A DNA stretch of 24,816 nucleotides from Candidatus Gracilibacteria bacterium GN02-872 (GTDB lineage Bacteria > Patescibacteriota > Gracilibacteria > BD1-5 > UBA6164), in assembly GCA_003260325.1 (NCBI GenBank), contig MOLU01000010.1:1-24816 (forward strand). Direction: 5' to 3'. Every line of letters starts with the position of its first letter. Positions within the stretch are counted from its first letter, which is position 1. A program made the translations under genes and the position numbers. This document shows, in pieces, positions 10,426 to 16,391 of this stretch. A model generated the notes under the pieces. The model was not told the DNA's origin and made no database searches. It saw nothing but the letters and a program-made list of their open reading frames with translations.

Positions 10426-10704
10426 ATGAAAAATATATTTTTAGCTTTACTTGCTTTTCAGGCATCTGCGTGTAGTGTCATAAATATTTTTGAATATGAT
10501 GAGAAATATTTGGAATTGCATTTAGAGGCCTGTGGTGAGAAAAAAGAGCTTAAACTCTCTTATGAAAAGCCTCTTAGAGTGAAAGTCTGTGATAAAGACA
10601 TACTACTTGAAAGGGTAGGTAGGGTTCTTTATCTAAATGGACCTGTAAACCAAATAATCATACAGGCTCCTAGAAAAGAGATTTTTCTCACAGGTGATTT
10701 ATGA
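10426..10704 (+). CDS. Small secreted lipoprotein-like protein, paralog A (standard code)
   Basis: 92 aa ending at TGA. MKNIFLALLAFQASAC is a short signal peptide ending in a lipobox-like ASA|C, so Cys16 is the likely lipidation site. The mature part is a β-rich, two-cysteine domain: LEACG, then RVKVCDKDILLERV, LYLNGPVNQIIIQAP and a short tail. The order CG..VCDK..RV..LYL.GPVN..P..L recurs in the protein at 10837-11133. Strong AGGAG with 6-nt spacing and a consensus promoter precede it; a terminator follows 8 nt after the TGA. All four glycines are GGN. Read as code 25, translation would run on through the terminator to a TAA at 10741, which is biologically implausible. The function is unknown. 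Confidence 0.75.
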   Translation: MKNIFLALLAFQASACSVINIFEYDEKYLELHLEACGEKKELKLSYEKPLRVKVCDKDILLERVGRVLYLNGPVNQIIIQAPRKEIFLTGDL

Positions 10705-10712
10705 TTTAGAAG

Positions 10713-10736
10713 CTCCCTAGAAATAGGGAGTTTTTT
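10713..10736 (+). terminator. Terminator of unit 1
   Basis: CTCCCTA (10713-10719), GAAA tetraloop, TAGGGAG (10724-10730), then six T. It shares the 16-base core TCCCTAGAAATAGGGA with the unit 3 terminator. Confidence 0.93.
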
Positions 10737-10752
10737 ACTGTAAAAAATATTC

Positions 10753-10780
10753 TTGACAATAACATTAATTCTCTTATAAT
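10753..10780 (+). promoter_or_regulatory. Promoter of island 2 unit 2
   Basis: TTGACA (10753-10758), a 16-bp spacer and TATAAT (10775-10780), 17 bp after the T-run of the unit 1 terminator. Confidence 0.85.
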
Positions 10781-10784
10781 ATAA

Positions 10785-10812
10785 ATGACTTCTATTTTTG
10801 GAGTCATTTTTT
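10785..10812 (+). promoter_or_regulatory. Leader hairpin with T-run: candidate attenuator of unit 2
   Basis: ATGACTTC (10785-10792) pairs with GGAGTCAT (10800-10807) with one G-T pair, and six T follow. It sits at the very start of the predicted transcript, 25 nt before AGGAG (10826-10830). The shape is that of an intrinsic terminator inside a 5' leader, suggesting attenuation or 5'-end stabilisation. No ligand-binding fold is recognised. Confidence 0.5.
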
Positions 10813-10836
10813 CAGATCTAGATTAAGGAGACTGCT

Positions 10837-11133
10837 ATGAAAAGATTTGCTATTTGCTTTGGGATAATCTTTCTTTCTGCTTGTTCTACGACAAATAAAT
10901 ATACTGAGGACAACAGTGTTGTCTTGAAAGTGTATAACTTATGTGGACAGGACACATCTTTTGTTATTCCTCAAGGAATTTCAAAGCTAAGAATATGTGA
11001 CAAAAATGTCACTGTTGACAGGGTTGATCACACCTTGTATCTGACAGGGCCTGTTAATGAACTTTTGGTCCAAGTACCAGAAGTTCAGGTCCATTTGACT
11101 TCTCACGACTTGTTGATAGATGACAAGCCATGA
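10837..11133 (+). CDS. Small secreted lipoprotein, paralog B (standard code)
   Basis: 98 aa ending at TGA. MKRFAICFGIIFLSAC is a textbook lipoprotein signal with lipobox LSA|C, giving a mature N-terminus CSTTNKY. The domain then reads VVLKVYNLCG, LRICDKNVTVDRV, LYLTGPVNELLVQVP and a tail ending DDKP. It aligns with the 10426 protein over its whole mature length, with both internal cysteines conserved (CG and CDK) and the LYL-GPVN block nearly identical, so the two are tandem paralogs. An AAGGAG 6 nt before the ATG, its own promoter and its own terminator make it a free-standing unit. Codon readings are all standard, with Gly as GGN in all four cases. The cysteine pair may form a disulfide outside the membrane. 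The function is unknown. Confidence 0.78.
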   Translation: MKRFAICFGIIFLSACSTTNKYTEDNSVVLKVYNLCGQDTSFVIPQGISKLRICDKNVTVDRVDHTLYLTGPVNELLVQVPEVQVHLTSHDLLIDDKP

Positions 11134-11138
11134 GATTT

Positions 11139-11170
11139 AAAAACTCCCTATTTTTTAGGGAGTTTTTCTT
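11139..11170 (+). terminator. Terminator of unit 2
   Basis: AAACTCCCTA (11141-11150) pairs with TAGGGAGTTT (11156-11165) around a T-loop, then T-rich sequence. It begins within 10 bp of the TGA stop and shares the CTCCCTA/TAGGGAG arms with unit 1. Confidence 0.9.
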
Positions 11171-11186
11171 TTTTGTAAAAAAACAT

Positions 11187-11214
11187 TTGACAAAATATCT
11201 CTCATTTATATAAT
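11187..11214 (+). promoter_or_regulatory. Promoter of island 2 unit 3
   Basis: TTGACA (11187-11192), a 16-bp spacer and TATAAT (11209-11214), the same architecture as units 1, 2 and 5. Confidence 0.85.
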
Positions 11215-11248
11215 AAAGCCCTCTAAATTTTGAAAAAGGAGAAACATT

Positions 11249-11356
11249 TTGGAAATACTTGTTTACTTGTTTTTTGCAGGGGTAATAGCCATATTTGTGG
11301 CTATTATTGACTTTCTGTTAGAGCAGAGGCAAAAGCAAAGTGGAGGTAATGAATGA
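11249..11356 (+). CDS. 35-aa membrane micropeptide 1
   Basis: TTG start 7 nt after AGGAG (11237-11241), 35 codons, TGA stop. One membrane helix (ILVYLFFAGVIAIFVAIIDF) is followed by a polar tail LLEQRQKQSGGNE. The N-out/C-in orientation and KdpF-like size suggest a small accessory subunit or membrane peptide, but it has no recognisable family motif. Its TGA stop overlaps the next ATG as ATGA, a translational-coupling arrangement that only works if TGA is a stop. The three glycines are GGN. Confidence 0.6.
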   Translation: MEILVYLFFAGVIAIFVAIIDFLLEQRQKQSGGNE

Positions 11357-11460
11357 ACCTTGTTTTAATTCAAAGTATAATGTCAATTTTGATATTAGCT
11401 TTGCCCTTCACTTCAGTTATAATTTTCCATGAAAAGTATTTTAAAAAGGAGGAAAAATAG
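11353..11460 (+). CDS. 35-aa membrane micropeptide 2
   Basis: ATG overlaps the upstream TGA; GGAGG lies just upstream inside the previous gene (11342-11346). 35 aa: a helix from IQSIMSILILALPFTSVII, then a basic tail FHEKYFKKEEK. It ends at TAG, whose last base begins the next GTG. There is no family assignment. Its position between two other single-helix peptides suggests a multi-component membrane complex (inference). Confidence 0.58.
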   Translation: MNLVLIQSIMSILILALPFTSVIIFHEKYFKKEEK

Positions 11461-11552
11461 TGAAAATACTTCTTATAATGATAATAATTGCAGTTGTTAT
11501 CATTCCACCCATAGAAAAATTGGTATCTCTAAATACTAGAGATGAAAGTTAA
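11460..11552 (+). CDS. 30-aa membrane micropeptide 3
   Basis: GTG start 7 nt after AGGAGG (11447-11452), overlapping the previous TAG by one base. 30 aa: ILLIMIIIAVVIIPPIEKLV, a hydrophobic helix broken by PP, then a polar tail SLNTRDES. TAA stop. A terminator follows within 10 bp, closing the three-gene operon. Confidence 0.58.
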   Translation: MKILLIMIIIAVVIIPPIEKLVSLNTRDES

Positions 11553-11561
11553 TTATATATT

Positions 11562-11585
11562 ATCCCTAGAAATAGGGATTTTTTC
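11562..11585 (+). terminator. Terminator of unit 3
   Basis: ATCCCTA (11562-11568), GAAA tetraloop, TAGGGAT (11573-11579), then a T-run. The inner 16 bases are identical to the unit 1 terminator. Confidence 0.93.
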
Positions 11586-11601
11586 TTTTAAAAAATTTTT
11601 T

Positions 11602-11630
11602 TTGACAAATATGTGGCATGATAATATTTT
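11602..11630 (+). promoter_or_regulatory. Promoter of island 2 unit 4
   Basis: TTGACA at 11602-11607; the -10 is less clear, with TATTTT at 11625-11630 (17-bp spacing), or GATAAT nearer. The TTGACA position just after a terminator repeats the pattern of the other units. Confidence 0.5.
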
Positions 11631-11700
11631 GTCACTCATATTGTTTCTAGCAGCAATGTTTATTGCTAGGAAAAACATTATTTTAGCAAAAGACCTCTAG
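11629..11700 (+). other. Very short transcription unit: 23-aa hydrophobic peptide or small RNA
   Basis: Between a TTGACA promoter and a terminator lie only about 90 bp. A TTG-started frame of 23 codons (LSLILFLAAMFIARKNIILAKDL) ends at TAG inside the terminator stem. It has no SD, and the start would be at or ahead of the transcript 5' end, so translation is doubtful. The same DNA folds: CTAGCA (about 11648) pairs with TGCTAG (about 11664) to form a stem around a purine-rich loop. It could be a structured sRNA, a leaderless hydrophobic peptide, or the remnant of a longer unit. Confidence 0.35.
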
Positions 11701-11715
11701 TTAGAGGCCTTTTTT
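11690..11715 (+). terminator. Terminator of unit 4
   Basis: CCTCT (11694-11698) with AGAGG (11703-11707), extended by G-C and A-T pairs across one mismatch, then a run of six T. Confidence 0.85.
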
Positions 11716-11734
11716 GCTTTGCTAAAATTTTCTT

Positions 11735-11762
11735 TTGACAATTATATTATTTTTAGTATAAT
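11735..11762 (+). promoter_or_regulatory. Promoter of island 2 unit 5
   Basis: TTGACA (11735-11740), a 16-bp spacer and TATAAT (11757-11762), 20 bp after the unit 4 terminator. Confidence 0.85.
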
Positions 11763-11811
11763 TAATTTACTTGTGATTTTGCAAGGTAGAACATTAAAAG
11801 GAGTTTAAAAG

Positions 11812-12123
11812 ATGTTCAGAAAAATTGTATTTGTATTAGTATTCTCACTTTTGGGGCTTGCAAAAGCTGAGGAATCAGTTTTAACAATTTATACTGATTG
11901 CTCAGAGTCAGTTGATTTGGAGGTTGGGGAAAGCCCTAGCCTCTATAGAATTGAAGCATGTAAAAAAACTTTTACAGTCTTCTATCAAGAAGGGAGTAAA
12001 GAAATTGATATAATAACCTGGGAAGGGGAAAAATCTCCTGAGCAGGTTGATAAGGAAATAACCAGTGGTAAGATCACTGGTAACCAGAAAGTTATACTTA
12101 AGGATTCTCTGACAAAACTATGA
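11812..12123 (+). CDS. Small secreted protein, distant paralog C (standard code)
   Basis: 103 aa ending at TGA. MFRKIVFVLVFSLLGLAKA is a Sec signal peptide with an AKA|EE cleavage site and no lipobox. The mature part starts SVLTIYTDCS, with a second Cys at EACKKTFTV. The spacing of the two cysteines and flanking β-strands matches the two lipoproteins of units 1 and 2 (L.(V/I)Y..C.., then CDK or CKK), but the LYL-GPVN block is not conserved, so this is a divergent relative. AGGAG (11799-11803) lies 8 nt upstream. All six glycines are GGN, mostly GGG. The TGA stop lies in the loop edge of an 11-bp hairpin, and a second in-frame TGA follows 9 nt later. Code-25 read-through would end only in the terminator loop. 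The function is unknown. Confidence 0.72.
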   Translation: MFRKIVFVLVFSLLGLAKAEESVLTIYTDCSESVDLEVGESPSLYRIEACKKTFTVFYQEGSKEIDIITWEGEKSPEQVDKEITSGKITGNQKVILKDSLTKL

Positions 12124-12133
12124 GAGAATCCTT
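12100..12133 (+). repeat. 11-bp perfect inverted repeat enclosing the stop codon
   Basis: AAGGATTCTCT (12100-12110) pairs with AGAGAATCCTT (12123-12133), loop 12 nt; the TGA stop (12121-12123) is at the loop edge. It is not followed by a T-run and precedes the true terminator by 10 bp. A second hairpin, ACCAGTG (12061-12067) with CACTGGT (12075-12081), lies 20 bp upstream in the coding sequence. It could be an mRNA 3' stabiliser, a protein-binding operator or a recombination site. Confidence 0.6.
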
Positions 12134-12142
12134 GAAAAATTA

Positions 12143-12170
12143 AAAATCCCCTAATTTAGGGGATTTTTTC
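12143..12170. terminator. Terminator of unit 5, shared with dnaA
   Basis: AATCCCCTA (12145-12153) with TAGGGGATT (12157-12165), A-rich before and T-rich after; also T-rich on the minus strand, where the dnaA stop (12171-12173) abuts it. Confidence 0.9.
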
Positions 12171-13652
12171 TTATATTCAAATACTGTCTCTTATAGTGTT
12201 TACTTCGTGAAGCAAAGTTTGGTCTTTTTTAATCATTTTTTCAAGTTGTTTGCAACTATAAAGTACAGCTGCATGATTTCTTCCTGAAAATATGTTTCAG
12301 ATTCTTTCATAAGTGTAATTCATCTTTGTCTTCAATAAATACATAGAAACTTGTCTTGGAACCATAAATTCTTTTTTTCTATTTATTCACAAAATACCTT
12401 CTGTTTCAATTCAGAAATGATCTGAAACTTTTTTAATTATATCTTCATAAGACTTAATAATTGTTTTTTGTGGTTCTTTTGCAAGTCAAAGCATATCATT
12501 TGTAAAACTAAGTTTTTTAAGTTTTTCAGCTATTTTTGCAAGAGTTGGAGTTTGTCCTGAAAGTTCATATTCTGCAACCATTTGATTCAAAACTCACTCA
12601 AGTTCTCTGACGTTTTCAGTAACATTTGTAGCTATAAATTCTGCTACATCTTGCGGAATCATAAATTCTTTTGCTCTAGCTTTCTCTTGTAGAATTGCAA
12701 GTCTAGTTTCAAAATCAGGTCTTCCTATATCAACTGTGATTCCCCACTCAAATCTACTTCTAAGTCTTGGTTCTAGCTCTTCTAATTCTTTTGGAGCTCT
12801 GTCTCAAGAAATAACGATTTGTTTATTTTGTTCGTAAAGTATATTGAAAATATTGTATAGTTCATTTTGAGTTTGTTCTTTTTTACTCAAAAATTGCACA
12901 TCATCAATAATCAAAACATCAACTTCTTTGTATTTTTCTCTAAGTCTTTCTATACTTCTCTTTTTTACTGCAGTAACATATTCTGTAATAAATTTGTCAG
13001 CTGTTGTATAAACAATATTTTTATCTTTAAATTTTTTTAATATTTCATTTCAAGTTGCTTGAAGCAAATGAGTTTTACCAAGTCAAACATCTCAATAAAT
13101 ATAAAGTGGATTATATGATTTTCAAGGATTTTTACAAACAGCTTCACATGCAGAATAAGCAAGTTGAGAATCAGAACCAACAATAAAATTTGCTAAACTA
13201 TATCTACCATTTACAGTTTTTGAAGGTTTTATTTCAATTGTTCAAACTTCTGAAACTTTAGTTGTTTTTTTAGATTTTACAAAATTTTTATAAAATGTAG
13301 CACAATCAACAACATCATTATTTGAAGGGTTATCTATATTTAAATCAACTTTGAATTCTATTTCAGAAATATTTGGATTTTCTTCTTTTGAAGCTTCTAA
13401 AATATCTTTATAAAATTTTGCTTCCAAATTATCTTTCATAAATCCTGAAACAACTCAAAAAGTTATTTTTGAATCAGAATTATCTATAATTGATAATTTT
13501 CTGAAATAAACAAGAAAGTCTTGTTTTTTAATCTTTGTTATTATATTCGAAACAATATTTTGTAACATAAAACTTTTTCCCATAGCAAAGGTATTTATAT
13601 AGTATAACAATTCAAATTTCTTTAAAAATTTTTCTAATTGAGATAAGTGCAT
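12171..13652 (-). CDS. dnaA: Chromosomal replication initiator DnaA
   Basis: 493 aa starting MHLSQLEKFLKKFELLYYIN. Domain I is short and diverged. The AAA+ domain begins near residues 150-160 (TVNGRYSLANFIVGS) with [20 protein letters not shown] (Walker A), VDVLIIDDVQFLSKKE (Walker B), VISGDRAPKELEEL and LRSRFEWGITVDI. Domain IV has RKKEFMVPRQVSMYLL and FSGRNHAAVLYSC. The canonical DNA-recognition signature GGRDHTTV is SGRNHAAV here, so DnaA-box specificity may differ. A TGA two codons before the end is read as Gly (..DSIGI, TAA). It binds the origin and opens it with ATP. The gene lies back to back with rnpB and converges with island 2. Confidence 0.96.
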
Positions 13653-13829
13653 TTTACTAATTTTATTTCTTTAGTCAAAATTATATTTTGTCTTGACAGC
13701 TTTTTATGTTTAAATTTTGTAAACAAAGTATCTTTTCCTTTTGTAATGCTAGCCTTTTTTAGTTTTTAACATTTTTCAGTAAAAAAACTAGACTTTTTGA
13801 TTTTTTTTGTCTTTTTAAGAAAAATATTT
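13653..13829. promoter_or_regulatory. dnaA-rnpB intergenic region
   Basis: About 180 bp, very AT-rich, between the divergent dnaA and rnpB. On the minus strand a TATAAT box (forward ATTATA near 13680) lies about 30 bp before the dnaA ATG; its -35 is unclear. Inverted AGTTTTT/AAAAACT and AGAC/GTCT arms are present. I see no DnaA box (TTATCCACA or close variants), so an origin here is not supported. Confidence 0.35.
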
Positions 13830-13857
13830 TTGATTTTTTTTTGAAAAAACATATAAT
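13830..13857 (+). promoter_or_regulatory. rnpB promoter
   Basis: TTGATT (13830-13835), a 16-bp spacer and TATAAT (13852-13857), placing transcription start at about 13864, where the P1 stem of the RNA begins. Confidence 0.7.
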
Positions 13858-13863
13858 CCTTGT

Positions 13864-14275
13864 TGGTTTGGGAGAAGATATCTACTTTGAAAAAACATTT
13901 TTCAAAGAGGAAAGTCTGGACACCACGAGGCAATCATAAAAGCTAACAGCTTTGGATTGAGAAATAATACATAATTCTCAATTACCAAAAGTGCCACAGA
14001 GACTATACTAGAAAGGTAACTTTCAAAAGGTGAAAAGTCATTTTGTGTACTACAAGATTACTACAAGATTTATTTTTGTGTGATTCTGTATTGCGATAAA
14101 TGAAAAATTTGAAAAAATTTTTGGTAAACTGTATGAGGTGCAATGGGAATGGTATTTTTATTTTATTTATGCCTCTATCGTAGGATAAAAATATACCCAG
14201 CTTGAGCTTTTTGGTGACAAAAGGCCTAGATAGATTGATATCGAGATACAAAATCCGGCTTATTACTCCCATTCT
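13864..14275 (+). ncRNA. rnpB: RNase P RNA
   Basis: About 410 nt, the catalytic RNA that trims the 5' leader of tRNAs. The conserved core is clear: GAGGAAAGTCTGGACACCAC at 13905-13924 (canonical GAGGAAAGTCCGGGC, P4 5' strand), GCCACAGAGAC at about 13992, the GGTAAACTGTATGAGG block at about 14123, and the 3' P4 partner AATCCGGCTTATTACTCCC at 14252-14270. P1 forms from GGGAG (13868-13872) with CTCCC (14266-14270). TTCTTTTTTTG directly after P1 could act as a terminator, with adk starting 28 nt on. The ends are estimated from P1 and the promoter. The standard-code ORF on the other strand is an accident. Confidence 0.93.
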
Positions 14276-14303
14276 TTTTTTGTTTTTTAAATATTTTAAA
14301 TTT

Positions 14304-14918
14304 ATGAAAATAGTTTTTACTGGAATCCAATGATGTGGAAAATGAACTCAAGCGAGAATTTTGGCTGAAAAGTATGGTTTTAAGATTTTGGAACTTTGAA
14401 CAGAATTTAGAAATATCGTAAAATCAGGGACTGAACTTTGAAATAAGATAAAAGCTGTAATTGAACAAGGTCACCAAGTTCCTGAAGATTTATGAAAAGA
14501 ATTGATGCAATCTGTAATTTTGGAAAACACTGATGAAAATATTATTTATGATGGATTTATCAGAAATCAGTGGAATTTGGAATTATTTAACTCTTTAGTT
14601 AAAGATTATAAAGTCGTTTTATTTGAACTTGACTTAAATAAAGCAAAGAAAAGACTTTATTGAAGAGTTTATGATCCAGAAACTTGAGAAACTTTTCCAG
14701 GAGACATTAGCTTCAATCCAAAAACTTGAAATAAACTTATAAAAAGAGAAGATGATAAAAATATTGATTCAGTGAAGAGAAGATTTAATGAGTTTGTAGA
14801 GAAAACTTTACCTACAATTGAAATTCAGCAAAAACAATGAATAGTTTATGAAATAAATGCAGACCAAGAAATAGAAAAAGTAACAGAAGAATTAGAAAGA
14901 AAATTATGATTGAAATAA
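14304..14918 (+). CDS. adk: Adenylate kinase
   Basis: 204 aa. P-loop FTGIQGCGKGTQAR (residues 5-18), NMP-binding LGTEFRNIVKSG, YDGFIRNQ (usual form DGFPR) and LID region RLYGRVYDPETGETFPGD with FNPKTGNKLIKREDD; these lack the four-cysteine zinc site. It catalyses ATP + AMP to 2 ADP in the cytosol. Of 17 glycines I count 10 written TGA and 7 GGN, including two TGA in the P-loop, so this gene is a good internal standard for the genetic code. The start is the first ATG after rnpB, with no SD. Confidence 0.95.
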
Positions 14919-15011
14919 AAATAATTTTAATTTGAAAAAATTAAAATAAAAATTAAAATTAAAATATAGATTGCATAGTTTTATGTGATTTACATTTTAA
15001 TTTTTTTTATT

Positions 15012-16259
15012 ATGTTATATATTGATGTAGGTTCTTCAACAGTAAAGATTTATAAAAAAAATCAACAAAATGTTCTTAGCTTAGAAGAAACAAAAAGTTT
15101 TCATTTTAAAAAAGATTTTGACTCAAAAGTTTGACTAAATCAAGATGAGAAAAATAATCTTATAAACTATTTAGAAAACATTAAGCAAAAATACAAAAAT
15201 GAAAAAATAAAGATTTTTGCTACAGCTTTTTTTAGAAAAATGGAGAAACAAGCAAGACAAAAATTAATAGATGAAGTTTTTGAAAAAATTTGATTATTTT
15301 TTAATATAATTTCTCATAATTTAGAATCTTTTTATTTAGAAGAAGCTTTATCATCAGAATATACAAGTGATAAATCAATTTTACTTATAAATATTTGATG
15401 AGGCTCTACAGAATTAATAATTAAAGAAAAAAATATAATTATAGAAAAGTTTAATCTAGATATTTGAGTTTGAACAATTTTGAAAGATTTTCCAAATTTA
15501 AATTTAAACTTTTCAGAATATAAATTGGAAGAAGTTGTAAATTACATAAAAAATAAAATTCCAGACTTTGATAAACAAATAGATACAGCAATTTACAATG
15601 GTTGAGAGCTTACATATATGAAACTTGTTTGATATAGTCTTGAAAAAAACACTATTTTTGAAGATAAATCACATCCTTTTCTAATAAAAACAGAAAACTT
15701 TAGAAATAAAAATAATGAAGTTTTTAAAGATATTTCTATAAAAGAATTAGAAAACCTAATGCCAAAAGATCCATTATGGATGCATTGAGCAAGAGCATGT
15801 AGTGCTATAGCTCAAGCAGTTTTAGAAAAATTTTGAGTAAAATATTTAATTCCTTCAGATTCAAATACTATTGACTGAGTTGTAAAAAAAGAATTTAGAA
15901 AAGTAACTTTGTCTTGAAGCTTTAGAAAGCATTTAGACTATATAACAGATATAAAAAATGATTTAATGAACAAATGATATGAAATTTTAAGTCCAAAATT
16001 TCATACACCTAAAAATCCTTGAGAAGAATTTGTTATATTTGAATGAGAAGAAGGAAAAAGTCCTTTGGAATTAGAAAGAAACCATTTAAAAATGATAGAA
16101 GATTCAGATGCATTAATTGTTTGTAATCAAGGCTGATATGTATGAGCTTCAGCTTTAATAGAAATTTGATATGCAAATGCTTTATGAAAAAGAATTATTT
16201 TTACAGAAAAGCCAGAAGAATTTATGTTACAAACTTTACCTTCAGAAATAGGATACTAA
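15012..16259 (+). CDS. Fusion: Ppx/GppA-type phosphatase plus nucleoside 2-deoxyribosyltransferase-like domain
   Basis: 415 aa. Residues 1 to about 260 are an ASKHA fold of the exopolyphosphatase/guanosine-pentaphosphatase type: MLYIDVGSSTVKIYKK (phosphate-1 loop), IFATAFFRK, then ILLINIGGGSTELIIK (the GGGSTE loop), YNGGELTYM and HGARACSAIAQA. From about residue 294 a Rossmann-like domain begins: FRKVTLSGSFRKH, GYEILSPKF, LERNHLKMIEDSDALIVCNQ and GYVGASALIEIGYANALGK. This is the pattern of nucleoside 2-deoxyribosyltransferases and related NMP glycosidases, including the E-x8-D and GGYVG..EIGYA elements. The fusion couples a polyphosphate/(p)ppGpp phosphatase-like module with a nucleotide-modifying module; the substrates are unknown. 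It follows adk after 93 bp and is closed by its own terminator. Confidence 0.75.
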
Positions 16260-16260
16260 A

Positions 16261-16286
16261 AAAACTTGATTTTAAATCAAGTTTTT
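16261..16286 (+). terminator. Rho-independent terminator after the Ppx fusion gene
   Basis: AAAACTTGATTT pairs with AAATCAAGTTTT, followed by T's, starting 1-2 bases after the TAA stop. Confidence 0.8.
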
Positions 16287-16334
16287 ATTATCACTTTCTA
16301 ATTTAAAGTGCACAAAGGTATTTTTATAAATAAA

Positions 16335-16362
16335 TTGAAAAAAATATTTTTTATGCTAAAAT
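16335..16362 (+). promoter_or_regulatory. Promoter of the methyltransferase gene
   Basis: TTGAAA (16335-16340), a 16-bp spacer and TAAAAT (16357-16362), 29 bp before the ATG. Confidence 0.6.
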
Positions 16363-16391
16363 GAATCAAATTTAAAAAATAATTATAAAAA

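Noticed and set aside
10702..10743. Read-through of the island TGA stops as glycine, giving longer native proteins
   Set aside because: The extensions would be encoded by terminator stems and T-runs and would reach a stop only at or beyond the transcript end; ATGA coupling in unit 3 also argues for a true stop.
11249..11356. KdpF or other named small subunit
   Set aside because: Size and topology fit, but there is no kdp or other partner gene nearby and no diagnostic motif.
12100..12133. Integron attC site
   Set aside because: There is one clean hairpin, but no conserved R/L box pairs, no repetition at each unit border and no integrase gene in the window.
13653..13863. Possible chromosomal origin next to dnaA
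   Set aside because: AT-rich, but no DnaA boxes or 13-mer series could be seen; the region is explained by two divergent promoters.
14003..14272. 89-codon ORF on the minus strand
   Set aside because: It is antisense to the RNase P RNA.
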